DNA from: Novosphingobium sp.
GTDB taxonomy: Bacteria > Pseudomonadota > Alphaproteobacteria > Sphingomonadales > Sphingomonadaceae
DNA: 10,924 nt
Assembly: GCA_020853995.1 (NCBI GenBank)
Contig: JADYXV010000148.1
Span: 1 to 10,924 of the forward strand
Direction of reading: 5' to 3'
Made by a program: the position numbers and the translations under genes. The notes beneath the pieces are model-generated. The model was not told where the DNA came from. It saw only the letters and a list, made by a program, of their open reading frames with translations, and searched no databases. Of this stretch, positions 1-6,072 are shown piece after piece (positions within the stretch are counted from its first letter, which is position 1; every line of letters begins with the position of its first letter).

Positions 1-48
1 GTCGGCGATCTGTTCACGCTCGTCCCGGAACTCACCGGCAAGCTCTGA
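1..48 (+). CDS. etfA: C-terminal end of probable electron transfer flavoprotein subunit alpha (partial)
   Basis: Only the last 15 codons and a TGA stop are in the window. They read VGDLFTLVPELTGKL. The pattern VGDLF-x-x-VPELT-x-KL matches the usual extreme C-terminus of ETF alpha (FixB) proteins, where it follows the FAD-binding domain. ETF alpha/beta carries electrons from acyl-CoA dehydrogenases to ETF-ubiquinone oxidoreductase. A strong intrinsic terminator starts 27 bases after the stop, so this gene ends its transcription unit. The call rests on 15 residues and on memory of the family, so it is tentative. The beta subunit gene would be expected upstream, outside the window. Confidence 0.6.
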   Translation, partial: VGDLFTLVPELTGKL

Positions 49-74
49 GCCTGCCAGCAACCACCCGCAAACGA

Positions 75-107
75 AAGGCCCCGCAGAAATGCGGGGCCTT
101 CTTGTTT
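75..107 (+). terminator. Intrinsic terminator after the etfA-like gene
   Basis: A perfect 11-bp stem (75-85 with 90-100) closed by a GAAA tetraloop (86-89) is followed by the T-rich run CTTGTTT. It sits 27 bases downstream of the stop at 48 and ends that transcript. Confidence 0.9.
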
Positions 108-125
108 CAGTGTGCTCAGTTCGAG

Positions 126-152
126 ATTAATTGCATTTCATGCAACTGTAAT
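126..152. promoter_or_regulatory. Palindromic site, possible operator
   Basis: A perfect inverted repeat TTGCAT-TTC-ATGCAA (131-145) is flanked by ATTA (126-129) and TAAT (149-152), giving an AT-rich dyad in otherwise GC-rich DNA. TGTAAT (147-152) could be a -10 element, but no matching -35 is seen. The dyad could bind a dimeric regulator of the candidate small RNA. No regulator family is assigned. Confidence 0.25.
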
Positions 153-231
153 TCCGTCCTTCGCACTTGCGGGATCGGTCTGAAAATCCCAAAAAGAACC
201 CGCCTTTCAGGCATCCTCTCCCAAACTTTTC

Positions 232-262
232 AAAGGTCGATCTCCGGATCGGCCTTTTTTTT
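232..262 (+). terminator. Strong intrinsic terminator without an assigned gene
   Basis: An 11-bp stem (232-242 with 247-257, one G-U pair on the plus strand) with a four-base loop TCCG is followed by an uninterrupted T run reaching 262. On the minus strand the wobble becomes an A-C mismatch and the following sequence is not T-rich, so it is built for plus-strand transcripts. It lies 35 bases from the stop of the convergent isomerase gene. Confidence 0.85.
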
Positions 263-296
263 ATGCAACTGGCCGGGCAGTCAGGACCTCTGAACC

Positions 297-1277
297 TTAC
301 GCGACAAAACGTGACAGGAACCCGTAACTGTGCGTTACCGCTTCCAGACGGTCCATCGTGAACGGCGGTTCCTGTTCAACATAGAAATGCTGAACGCCTG
401 CCGCCAGTGCTGCAGGCAGGATCCTGGCCCAATCCAGCTTGCCAGCCCCGACTTCGGTCGGGTCTTGCGCCATCACGTAATTGGTTTTGGTCGTCGCCTT
501 GATGTCCTTGACGTGGACAGCGTTCACGCGGCCCTTCAGCTTGGCCAGTTCAGTTGCCGGATTCCGGCCTGCCGCTGCGGCCCAGCCAAGATCCAGTTCG
601 AAATTCACCAAAGCCGGATCGGTCTGTGCAACAAGGATGTCCCATCCCGTCACGTTGCCAGCCAGCGGTGCATATTCCATGTTGTGATTGTGGTAACCCA
701 GTTTGATCCCGAACGGCCGCAGCGCCGCCGCGCGCGCATTCAACAGCTCTGCGGTACGTTTCCAGTGATCGGCCCCGGCTGCTTCCAAAGCCTCGCCGAT
801 TGCCACTTGCGGGCTTTTTCCCGCTGGCAGGGCAAACCCTTCGGGCAGGGGGCACAGCGGAAGATACACCTGATAAATCCCCAGCGCGTTCAGGCCGTCG
901 GCAATCTGTTGCGCCGGGCTCATCAGATTCAGCCCTTCGCGGAGAAACGGCGTCGGCATATTCATGTGCATTGCACTGAACCGCACGCCAGCACGGTCCG
1001 CAGCCGCGCGCAAATCTGACGGTTTGCGATTGTAAAAGTGCGGTAGTTCAATGTCGGTAAAGCCGACGGCAGCCAGCTTTGCCAAGGTACCGTCCATATC
1101 CTTCGTCGGCATTTCACCCAGCGTATAAAGCTGCAATCCGATGGGCTTGCCGATGCGCTTGAAAAAGGCCCTGCGCGCTGACGACCGGGCAAAGGTCGGC
1201 ACCGGATTCATCGCAGCCAGTCCTGCGAAACCAAATGCCGCCATGAATGTCCGGCGGTCAGGATTGGTCAGCGCCAT
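297..1277 (-). CDS. Tat-exported sugar phosphate isomerase/epimerase-like TIM-barrel protein
   Basis: The 326-residue product belongs to the xylose isomerase-like / AP endonuclease 2 TIM-barrel superfamily. The N-terminus has a twin-arginine motif, DRRTFMA (7-13), then a hydrophobic stretch (about 11-30), so it is probably exported folded to the periplasm. Candidate metal ligands sit where the family has them: E77 (IELPHF), H196/H198 (GYHNHN), D229 (ELDLGW), H255 (VHVKD) and E301/E303 (YVEQE). Substrate cannot be read from the sequence; family members include sugar isomerases, epimerases and keto-sugar dehydratase-like proteins. The ATG at 1277 was chosen over the in-frame TTG at 1292 because GGAG lies 9 bases upstream of it. 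It follows the acyl-CoA ligase gene by 46 bases on the same strand and is probably co-transcribed. Confidence 0.88.
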   Translation of the reverse strand: MALTNPDRRTFMAAFGFAGLAAMNPVPTFARSSARRAFFKRIGKPIGLQLYTLGEMPTKDMDGTLAKLAAVGFTDIELPHFYNRKPSDLRAAADRAGVRFSAMHMNMPTPFLREGLNLMSPAQQIADGLNALGIYQVYLPLCPLPEGFALPAGKSPQVAIGEALEAAGADHWKRTAELLNARAAALRPFGIKLGYHNHNMEYAPLAGNVTGWDILVAQTDPALVNFELDLGWAAAAGRNPATELAKLKGRVNAVHVKDIKATTKTNYVMAQDPTEVGAGKLDWARILPAALAAGVQHFYVEQEPPFTMDRLEAVTHSYGFLSRFVA

Positions 1278-1323
1278 CTCGCGTATCTCCAAATTCAGCG
1301 CGCGACATCAGGCCTTGCCGCGA

Positions 1324-2910
1324 TCAGGCAGTAATCGGATGGCCTTGATAAAGCGCACGATACTCATCGCGCAAGAGCCGCTTGAACAGTTTGCCGGTCG
1401 GTTCGCGCGGCAGTTCGCTGCGGAAATCGATTTGGCGCGGCAGCTTCATCCGCGATAGCCGTGGAGCCAGCCACATCGTCAGCTCTGCCGCCAACGCCGG
1501 CCCTGCCTCCGCCATGTCGCGCGGCTGCACCACGGCAACCACGCGCTCGCCCATATCGGCGTCGGGCGCGCCGATTACGGCCACATCTGCCACTTTGGGA
1601 TGCGTCACCAACAGGTTCTCGATCTCTTGCGGATAGATGTTCACCCCGCCCGAAATGATCATGAAGCTCTTGCGATCGGTCAGGAACAGGAACCCGTCCT
1701 CGTCCACCCAGCCCACATCGCCAAGGCTGGTCCAGCCGTGTTTGTTGGTTGCGTCGCGGGTCTTGTCAGGATCGTTGTGATAGGAAAACGGGCTGCCGCC
1801 CTCGAAATAGACCTGCCCCTCGGTCCGCGCGGGCACTTCATCGCCTGCCTCATCACAAATGCGGATCGTGCCAAGCAGCGCGCGGCCCACCGATCCGGGC
1901 CGCTTCAGCCATTCCTCGCTCGAAATGAACGTAAAGCCATTGCCCTCGGTCCCCGCATAGTATTCCCGCACGACCGGACCCCACCAGTCGATCATCGCCT
2001 GCTTGATCGGCACGGGACAAGGCGCGGCGGCATGAATCGCACACTTCAGGCTGGACATGTCATAACGGTTGCGCACATCGTCCGGCAGTTTCAGCATCCG
2101 CACGAAATGCGTAGGCACCCATTGGCTGTCGGTCACTTTGTACCGCTCGATCAGCGCAAGGGCCTGTTCGGGATCAAACTTTTCCATCACCACCACTGTC
2201 CCGCCCAAGCGCTGGACGGTCATCGACCAGCGCAACGGCGCGGCATGGTATAGCGGCGCAGGCGACAGATAGACCGCATCCCCGCCAATCCCGAACGCCT
2301 GTGACGCCAACCCGACCAGCGAATTGCCCGCGCCGATTGCCGGGTCATCCGGCAGTGGTATCCGCACGCCTTTGGGGCTTCCGGTTGTGCCGGACGAATA
2401 GAGCATGTCGCATCCGGCCCGCTCATCAGCAACCGGCGTATCAGGCATCCCCTCCAGTTCGCCTTCCAGCCCGCCGCCAAAGCGCAATTGCGCAATCTCG
2501 GGCACAAGGTCGGCCACTTCATCCAGCAGTGCTGCGGTATGGCTTGATCCCACCACCAGTCGGCTGCCGCTATCGCGCAGGATATAGGCTATTTCGGGTG
2601 CGGCCAGCCGGCCAGAAACCGCCACATAGACCAGCCCCGCGCGCTGCGCCCCCCATGCCACGGTGAACAGATCTGCCGTGTTTTCAAGGCACATCGCAAT
2701 CGTATCGCCAATCTGCACCCCGCGCGCGCGCATCAGTTGTGCAAAGCGGTTCGAAGCTGCATCCAGTTCGCCATAAGTCACCACTCGTCCGCTGCCGCCC
2801 ATGATGATGGCGGGGCGGGATGGATCGCGGGCGGCGTGAAATGTGGGGTGAAGCTGCACCGGCCAAATCCTCTCGAAGGGTGACGCAGCGTCTCGATGGG
2901 CCGCGTTCAT
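1324..2910 (-). CDS. AMP-forming acyl-CoA synthetase (ANL superfamily)
   Basis: The 528-residue product has all main marks of an adenylate-forming ligase, which activates a carboxylic acid with ATP and transfers it to CoA. Visible are the P-loop YSSGTTGSPKGV (171-182), the substrate/AMP motif YYAGTEG (317-323), TSLGDVGW with the ribose-binding Asp (394-401), the hinge region TDRKSFMIISGGVNIYPQEI (411-430) and the C-terminal catalytic lysine in PTGKLFKR (about K507). Length is normal for the family. The acid is not determinable: fatty, aromatic or steroid side-chain acids are all possible. No clear Shine-Dalgarno precedes the ATG at 2910. The gene diverges from the SAM-binding protein gene at 3007 and leads into the Tat isomerase gene. 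The ETF-like gene nearby fits acyl-CoA catabolism, but the link is inferred. Confidence 0.93.
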   Translation of the reverse strand: MNAAHRDAASPFERIWPVQLHPTFHAARDPSRPAIIMGGSGRVVTYGELDAASNRFAQLMRARGVQIGDTIAMCLENTADLFTVAWGAQRAGLVYVAVSGRLAAPEIAYILRDSGSRLVVGSSHTAALLDEVADLVPEIAQLRFGGGLEGELEGMPDTPVADERAGCDMLYSSGTTGSPKGVRIPLPDDPAIGAGNSLVGLASQAFGIGGDAVYLSPAPLYHAAPLRWSMTVQRLGGTVVVMEKFDPEQALALIERYKVTDSQWVPTHFVRMLKLPDDVRNRYDMSSLKCAIHAAAPCPVPIKQAMIDWWGPVVREYYAGTEGNGFTFISSEEWLKRPGSVGRALLGTIRICDEAGDEVPARTEGQVYFEGGSPFSYHNDPDKTRDATNKHGWTSLGDVGWVDEDGFLFLTDRKSFMIISGGVNIYPQEIENLLVTHPKVADVAVIGAPDADMGERVVAVVQPRDMAEAGPALAAELTMWLAPRLSRMKLPRQIDFRSELPREPTGKLFKRLLRDEYRALYQGHPITA

Positions 2911-2993
2911 GGCAGAGTTTAACCGATCGCTTAATCAACGCAACCGCCATTTGTAGTGTCTGTCCTTTGCGCCTAAGGCGGGGGCGACCAACC

Positions 2994-2999
2994 AAGGAG
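2994..2999 (+). promoter_or_regulatory. Ribosome binding site deciding a GTG start
   Basis: AAGGAG lies 7 bases before the GTG at 3007. It is only one base before the alternative TTG at 3001, so it supports the GTG. Confidence 0.75.
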
Positions 3000-3006
3000 C
3001 TTGTCC

Positions 3007-3690
3007 GTGATCCCGCGCGAATTGATCGGCACCGCGCAAGTGCCCGGCGGCGAAGAGCTGCGCCTCTACCGTCATGACCGCGATTTCATGATCGTGCTTG
3101 ATCGCAACGAATTGATGAGCAGCCGCCTCAGCGGCTCCGAAATCGCGCTTGCGGAACAAAGCCTTGCGCGGATCTCCGGCGCGCAACGCCCCGCTGTCCT
3201 CATCGGCGGCTATGGCATGGGTTTCACACTTCGCGCTGCACTCGCCAAATTGCCAAACGACGCGCACGTAACCGTTGCCGAACTCGTGCCCGAAATCATC
3301 GAATGGGCGCGCGGTCCGATGCAGGATCTTGCCGCCGGATGCCTTGATGATCCCCGCGTGCGTCTGGTGATGACCGATGTGGCAGACGTCATCCGCGCCA
3401 ATGGCCTGAATGTTGGCGGCACCGGCTATGACGCGATTCTTCTGGACGTGGACAATGGCCCCGACGGCCTCGTTCGTGCCGCCAACAACCAGCTTTATTC
3501 CACACGCGGCTTGCGCGCCGCCCGATCCGCGCTGCGCCCCGGCGGTGTCCTGGCCATCTGGTCCGCCGCCAAAGACCCCAACTTCACCGTGCGTTTGAAG
3601 CACGTCGGGTTTGATGTCGAGGAAATCGAAGTCCGCGCCCGCAGCAACGGCAAAGGCGCAAAGCACGTCATCTGGTTCGCGCGGGATTGA
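3007..3690 (+). CDS. Spermidine synthase-like class I SAM-binding protein
   Basis: The 227-residue product has a Rossmann-like SAM-dependent transferase fold related to the SpeE family. Motif I is VLIGGYGMGFTL (64-75), the acidic ribose-binding residue is E92 (VAELVPEI), and a TDVADV segment (123-128) matches the adenine-binding Asp region. Where SpeE has the catalytic DSxDP-type motif, this protein has LLDVDNGP (145-152), so true aminopropyltransferase activity is doubtful and a methyltransferase or non-enzymatic role is as likely. It is also shorter than typical SpeE (about 280 residues). The GTG at 3007 is preferred to the in-frame TTG at 3001 because AAGGAG (2994-2999) lies 7 bases upstream of the GTG and abuts the TTG too closely. 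It is a single gene, divergent from the acyl-CoA ligase. Confidence 0.8.
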   Translation: MIPRELIGTAQVPGGEELRLYRHDRDFMIVLDRNELMSSRLSGSEIALAEQSLARISGAQRPAVLIGGYGMGFTLRAALAKLPNDAHVTVAELVPEIIEWARGPMQDLAAGCLDDPRVRLVMTDVADVIRANGLNVGGTGYDAILLDVDNGPDGLVRAANNQLYSTRGLRAARSALRPGGVLAIWSAAKDPNFTVRLKHVGFDVEEIEVRARSNGKGAKHVIWFARD

Positions 3691-3691
3691 T

Positions 3692-3724
3692 CCAGCCTCC
3701 CCTCCCGCTTGCGGGAGGGGCTGG
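3692..3724. repeat. GC-rich REP-like hairpin repeat
   Basis: A perfect 10-bp inverted repeat, CCCCTCCCGC / GCGGGAGGGG (3699-3708 with 3711-3720), extends through CCAG/CTGG (3692-3695 with 3721-3724) with a 3-base bulge. It is followed by a G-rich tail GGGTGGGC (3725-3732). It begins two bases after the stop of the SpeE-like gene. From memory, very similar CCCTCCCGC-x-GCGGGAGGG elements are dispersed between genes in sphingomonad and other alphaproteobacterial genomes. It has no T run, so it is more likely a repeat or mRNA 3'-end stabiliser than a classic terminator. Confidence 0.65.
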
Positions 3725-3751
3725 GGGTGGGCATGCACGGCGTCTGAAACC

Positions 3752-3784
3752 AAAAGAAAAGGACGCCGTCACCGGCGCCCTTTT
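3752..3784 (-). terminator. Intrinsic terminator of the M23 peptidase gene
   Basis: On the minus strand a 12-bp stem (3784-3773 with 3768-3757, one G-U pair) with a GTGA loop is followed by T-rich sequence (TTTTCTTTTGG). It lies about 40 bases after the peptidase stop. On the plus strand the wobble is an A-C mismatch, but the stem ends in TTTT, so weak bidirectional action for the convergent SpeE-like gene is possible. Confidence 0.85.
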
Positions 3785-3824
3785 CAGCATCCTCTCCAAG
3801 ATGCAAATGTCGGCTTAACAAGCC

Positions 3825-4538
3825 TTATTCAGGGCCACCGCGACCTTCGCCAGCAACGTTGCTGGCGTAGAGGTTATCGCCATTGGTCTGCATGTAAGGC
3901 AGCGGGTTTACCGCTTCGCCGCTGACGCGGACTTCGTAATGGAGGTGAGGGCCGGTCGAGCGGCCGGTTGATCCGACGTAGCCAATGACATCGCCCTTGC
4001 GGACCTGCTGGCCTTCGGCAACGGCAACGCGTGACATGTGGCCATAACGGGTTTCCATCGCGCCGCCATGATCAAGCTGAACATAAAGGCCATAACCGCC
4101 GAACCAATCAGCCTTTTCGACAACACCATCGGCGCTTGCGCGGATTGGCGTGCCGGTTGATGCGGCAAGATCAATGCCCTTGTGCGCGCGGCGGCCGCCC
4201 AGAACGGGGTGGCTGCGCATGCCATAACCGCTGGACAGGTGTGCTACTGCGACCGGTGCCAATGAAGGGATCGATACGCCGGTGCGGCGTGCGGTCGCTG
4301 ATTTGGCCGAAGGCAGGATGCCGTTATCAAGCTGCTGCCAGCTGGCAAAAAGGCGGCGGAATTCTTCGTCACCACGGTCAACCGAGACGCCTGCCTTTGC
4401 AGCTTCGGCGGCGCGCAGCGGGGCGGCGATATCGGCTGATGCTGAGCTGTTGGCCAGCGCAGGAGCGGCGGAAGAGAAGAAGGCAACGGCTGCGAAGGCA
4501 CCGAGAGCAGTCTTGAAGGTTTTGCTGTTGAACAACAT
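3825..4538 (-). CDS. Exported M23 (LytM-type) peptidoglycan endopeptidase
   Basis: The 237-residue product has a Sec signal peptide: basic start, hydrophobic core (about 11-26), and an ALA-N cleavage site after residue 29. A short linker (30-95) precedes the LytM domain. Zinc ligands H119 and D123 (HKGID) and the HLH at 198-200 are present, with the conserved RYGHMS (164-169) and STGRSTGPHLHYEV (190-203), so the enzyme should be active rather than an EnvC/NlpD-type degenerate activator. It is expected to cut peptide cross-links in periplasmic peptidoglycan. The linker carries no LysM domain or long coiled coil. The start ATG has only weak ribosome binding sequence (GGGTC nearby). A 192-base upstream gap and its own terminator suggest a separate transcription unit. 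Confidence 0.93.
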   Translation of the reverse strand: MLFNSKTFKTALGAFAAVAFFSSAAPALANSSASADIAAPLRAAEAAKAGVSVDRGDEEFRRLFASWQQLDNGILPSAKSATARRTGVSIPSLAPVAVAHLSSGYGMRSHPVLGGRRAHKGIDLAASTGTPIRASADGVVEKADWFGGYGLYVQLDHGGAMETRYGHMSRVAVAEGQQVRKGDVIGYVGSTGRSTGPHLHYEVRVSGEAVNPLPYMQTNGDNLYASNVAGEGRGGPE

Positions 4539-4568
4539 TGAGACCCGTACGACCTTTTAATCTGCGTT

Positions 4569-4598
4569 CCGGTTGATGCCTTGTGGCATTCAATCCGG
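4569..4598 (-). promoter_or_regulatory. Hairpin in the probable 5' leader of the M23 peptidase gene
   Basis: Sequences 4569-4580 and 4585-4598 pair around a TTGT loop: perfect at the loop-proximal TGCC/GGCA and the outer CCGG/CCGG, with small bulges between. It lies 30-60 bases before the ATG at 4538. It may be a leader structure or part of an operator; no known riboswitch consensus was recognised. Confidence 0.3.
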
Positions 4599-4730
4599 TG
4601 CGCGCTGACCCCCAGTGCGAACCCGTTTGGTGGCGACCGACAGGGAAAGAAGCCTGCCGCCTGGGAAATTTCAGAGTTGGTCGGAACCCCCCGCCATCTC
4701 GTGAATTGGGGGTAGTAGATGGTGTTGCGC

Positions 4731-5570
4731 TTAGGCAACCCCTGCCATGAATTCGCGCGACAGACCGGCTTGATCGCGGGCTGAGTCGTTGAACGGTGGC
4801 TTAACGGCACCGTGAAAATGGCGCGCAACCAGCCTTTTCCAAGCTTCGGGAGGCGATTCGCTGCGTTTTTCACAAACTGCGACGAAATGCATTGTGCCAA
4901 AGCGCACATGGCGAATTTCATCGTCAAGGATTCGTTGAAGCACCCGCGCGGTGCGCTCATCACCTGCATTGGCAAATTTGGCGATGGCGCCCGGCGTCAC
5001 GTCAAGCCCCCGCGCCTCCAGCACCATCGGCACAATCGCCAGCCGCGCTGCGACGTCATAGGCAGTATCGCGCGCGGCGTCCCATAAACCGTCATGCGCA
5101 GGCATCGCGCCGTAAAAGCTGCCCAGCGTGCGCAGCCGCCGCGCCAGCAAGGCAAAATGCATCGCCTCGTCCGCTGCCACGCCCAGCCAGTCATCGACGA
5201 ACTGCTGCCCCATTTCCGCGCCAAAGCGTCCGGCGGCGTCCAGTGCCAGATCCATTGCCACGAATTCGATGTGCGCCAGCGCGTGGATCAGTGCGAGCCG
5301 CCCATGCGCCGATCCGCGCCCGCGCTTTGGCATTGCGCCGGGGTGAAGCAATTGCGGCGCAGCGGGACGGGCGGGGACGTCAGGCATCGGGCAGTCGAAA
5401 GCAAACTCCAACTGCCGGGCCCGCCACATCCGGAAGAGCTCGCGCGTTGCCATGACTTTTGCGGCCGGATCGGCAGTCAGCAGCGCTGCACGAATAACAT
5501 CGGCCACAGAACGGCGACTTTTGGACCGGACCGTGCCACTTTGCCAACTTTCCGGCACCAAAACGCCCAC
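4731..5570 (-). CDS. DUF455 ferritin-like di-iron protein
   Basis: The product (about 279 residues) matches the DUF455 / COG2833 group of ferritin-like four-helix proteins. Candidate di-iron ligands appear in order: E102 (AHIEFVAMDLAL), E135 and H138 (ADEAMHF), E185 (VLEARGLD), E218 and H221 (DDEIRHVRFG). The family-typical PAHDGLWDAA and RLAIVPMVLEARGLDVTP segments are present. Its biochemical role is not established; related di-iron proteins are oxidases, hydroxylases or iron stores. The start is uncertain: family similarity begins only at SVADVIRAALLTADPAAKV. I chose the GTG at 5570 because AAGG lies 8 bases upstream; a TTG at 5588 or a later GTG is possible. It follows the peroxiredoxin gene by about 28 bases and should be in the glnE operon. 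Confidence 0.85.
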   Translation of the reverse strand: MGVLVPESWQSGTVRSKSRRSVADVIRAALLTADPAAKVMATRELFRMWRARQLEFAFDCPMPDVPARPAAPQLLHPGAMPKRGRGSAHGRLALIHALAHIEFVAMDLALDAAGRFGAEMGQQFVDDWLGVAADEAMHFALLARRLRTLGSFYGAMPAHDGLWDAARDTAYDVAARLAIVPMVLEARGLDVTPGAIAKFANAGDERTARVLQRILDDEIRHVRFGTMHFVAVCEKRSESPPEAWKRLVARHFHGAVKPPFNDSARDQAGLSREFMAGVA

Positions 5571-5598
5571 TTGCGCCACCTTTTGCAACGGCTTGAAA

Positions 5599-6072
5599 CT
5601 ACAGCGCTTTTGCAGCAGCCAATACGTCGTCGGCGTGGCCCTTAACCTTTACCTTGTTCCAGATTTGCGCAATCTTGCCGTTCTTATCAAGAAGATAAGT
5701 CGTGCGTTCCATGCCCATGTAGGTGCGGCCATACATCGACTTCTCGGTCCAGATGCCCAGTGCATCGGACACGCCGCCTTCTTCGGCATCGCTTGCCAGT
5801 GGCGCGGTCAGGCCATGCTTTTCAGCAAATTTCACATGCTTCTTCGGCGGGTCTTTGCTCACACCCAAAACTGCCACATCTGCTGCTGTGAAATCTGCAT
5901 AGAGCGCTGAAAAGTCTTTGTTTTCTGTGGTGCAGCCAGGGGTGTCGTCCTTCGGGTAAAAGAACACGACCAATTTTTTGCCCGCAAAATCTGAAGCCTT
6001 AACCACCCCGCCATCAGGCGCAGTCATCGCGATGTCCGGAAACGTATCGCCAATTCCAAGTCGCTCGCTCAT
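5599..6072 (-). CDS. bcp: Thioredoxin-dependent thiol peroxidase, Bcp/PrxQ peroxiredoxin
   Basis: The 157-residue cytoplasmic protein is a full-length Bcp/PrxQ peroxiredoxin that reduces hydrogen peroxide and organic hydroperoxides. The active-site stretch FFYPKDDTPGCTTENKDF (37-54) carries the peroxidatic cysteine C47 within the conserved P-x-x-x-T-x-x-C context. The resolving cysteine often found five residues later (as in E. coli Bcp) is lysine here, and there is no other cysteine in the protein, so it should work as a 1-Cys enzyme needing an external thiol. GxxxxxYLLDKNGKIAQIWNKVKVKGHADDVL-type C-terminal features are normal. The ATG overlaps the TGA of glnE (ATGA at 6069-6072), pointing to translational coupling. 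Confidence 0.95.
   Translation of the reverse strand: MSERLGIGDTFPDIAMTAPDGGVVKASDFAGKKLVVFFYPKDDTPGCTTENKDFSALYADFTAADVAVLGVSKDPPKKHVKFAEKHGLTAPLASDAEEGGVSDALGIWTEKSMYGRTYMGMERTTYLLDKNGKIAQIWNKVKVKGHADDVLAAAKAL

Larger units (their letters stand above)
108..262 (+). ncRNA. Candidate small RNA between two plus-strand terminators
   Basis: This stretch has no convincing reading frame, starts right after one terminator and ends in another strong one (232-262) on the same strand. Because the upstream transcript has already been terminated, the second terminator implies a separate plus-strand transcript. Visible RNA structure includes a 5-bp stem GGGAT/ATCCC (171-175 with 186-190) and an unpaired pyrimidine stretch CCTCTCCC (215-222), which resembles the CU-rich anti-Shine-Dalgarno loops of known alphaproteobacterial small RNAs. 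I found no good -35/-10 pair, so the 5' end is unknown; the RNA probably starts between about 150 and 170. Alternatively this is a failsafe terminator for etfA read-through. Confidence 0.3.

Noticed and set aside
330..1019. Long plus-strand open frame opposite the isomerase gene
   Set aside because: It is antisense to a gene with clear family motifs, has no recognisable domain, and has an Arg/His/Gln-rich composition typical of a shadow frame in GC-rich DNA.
1600..2253. 217-codon plus-strand frame inside the acyl-CoA ligase gene
   Set aside because: It lies fully antisense to the conserved ligase motifs and its composition is that of a reverse-strand shadow.
2935..3753. 272-codon minus-strand frame opposite the SpeE-like gene
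   Set aside because: It covers the SAM-binding gene and the repeat at 3692-3724, is in register with the codon structure of the opposite strand, and shows no domain.
4244..4975. 243-codon minus-strand frame spanning the M23 start region and the DUF455 end
   Set aside because: It crosses two real genes and their intergenic gap in a different frame, with no coherent protein features.
5094..5645. Plus-strand frame across the DUF455 and peroxiredoxin genes
   Set aside because: It is antisense to both genes; both have strong conserved active-site motifs on the minus strand.
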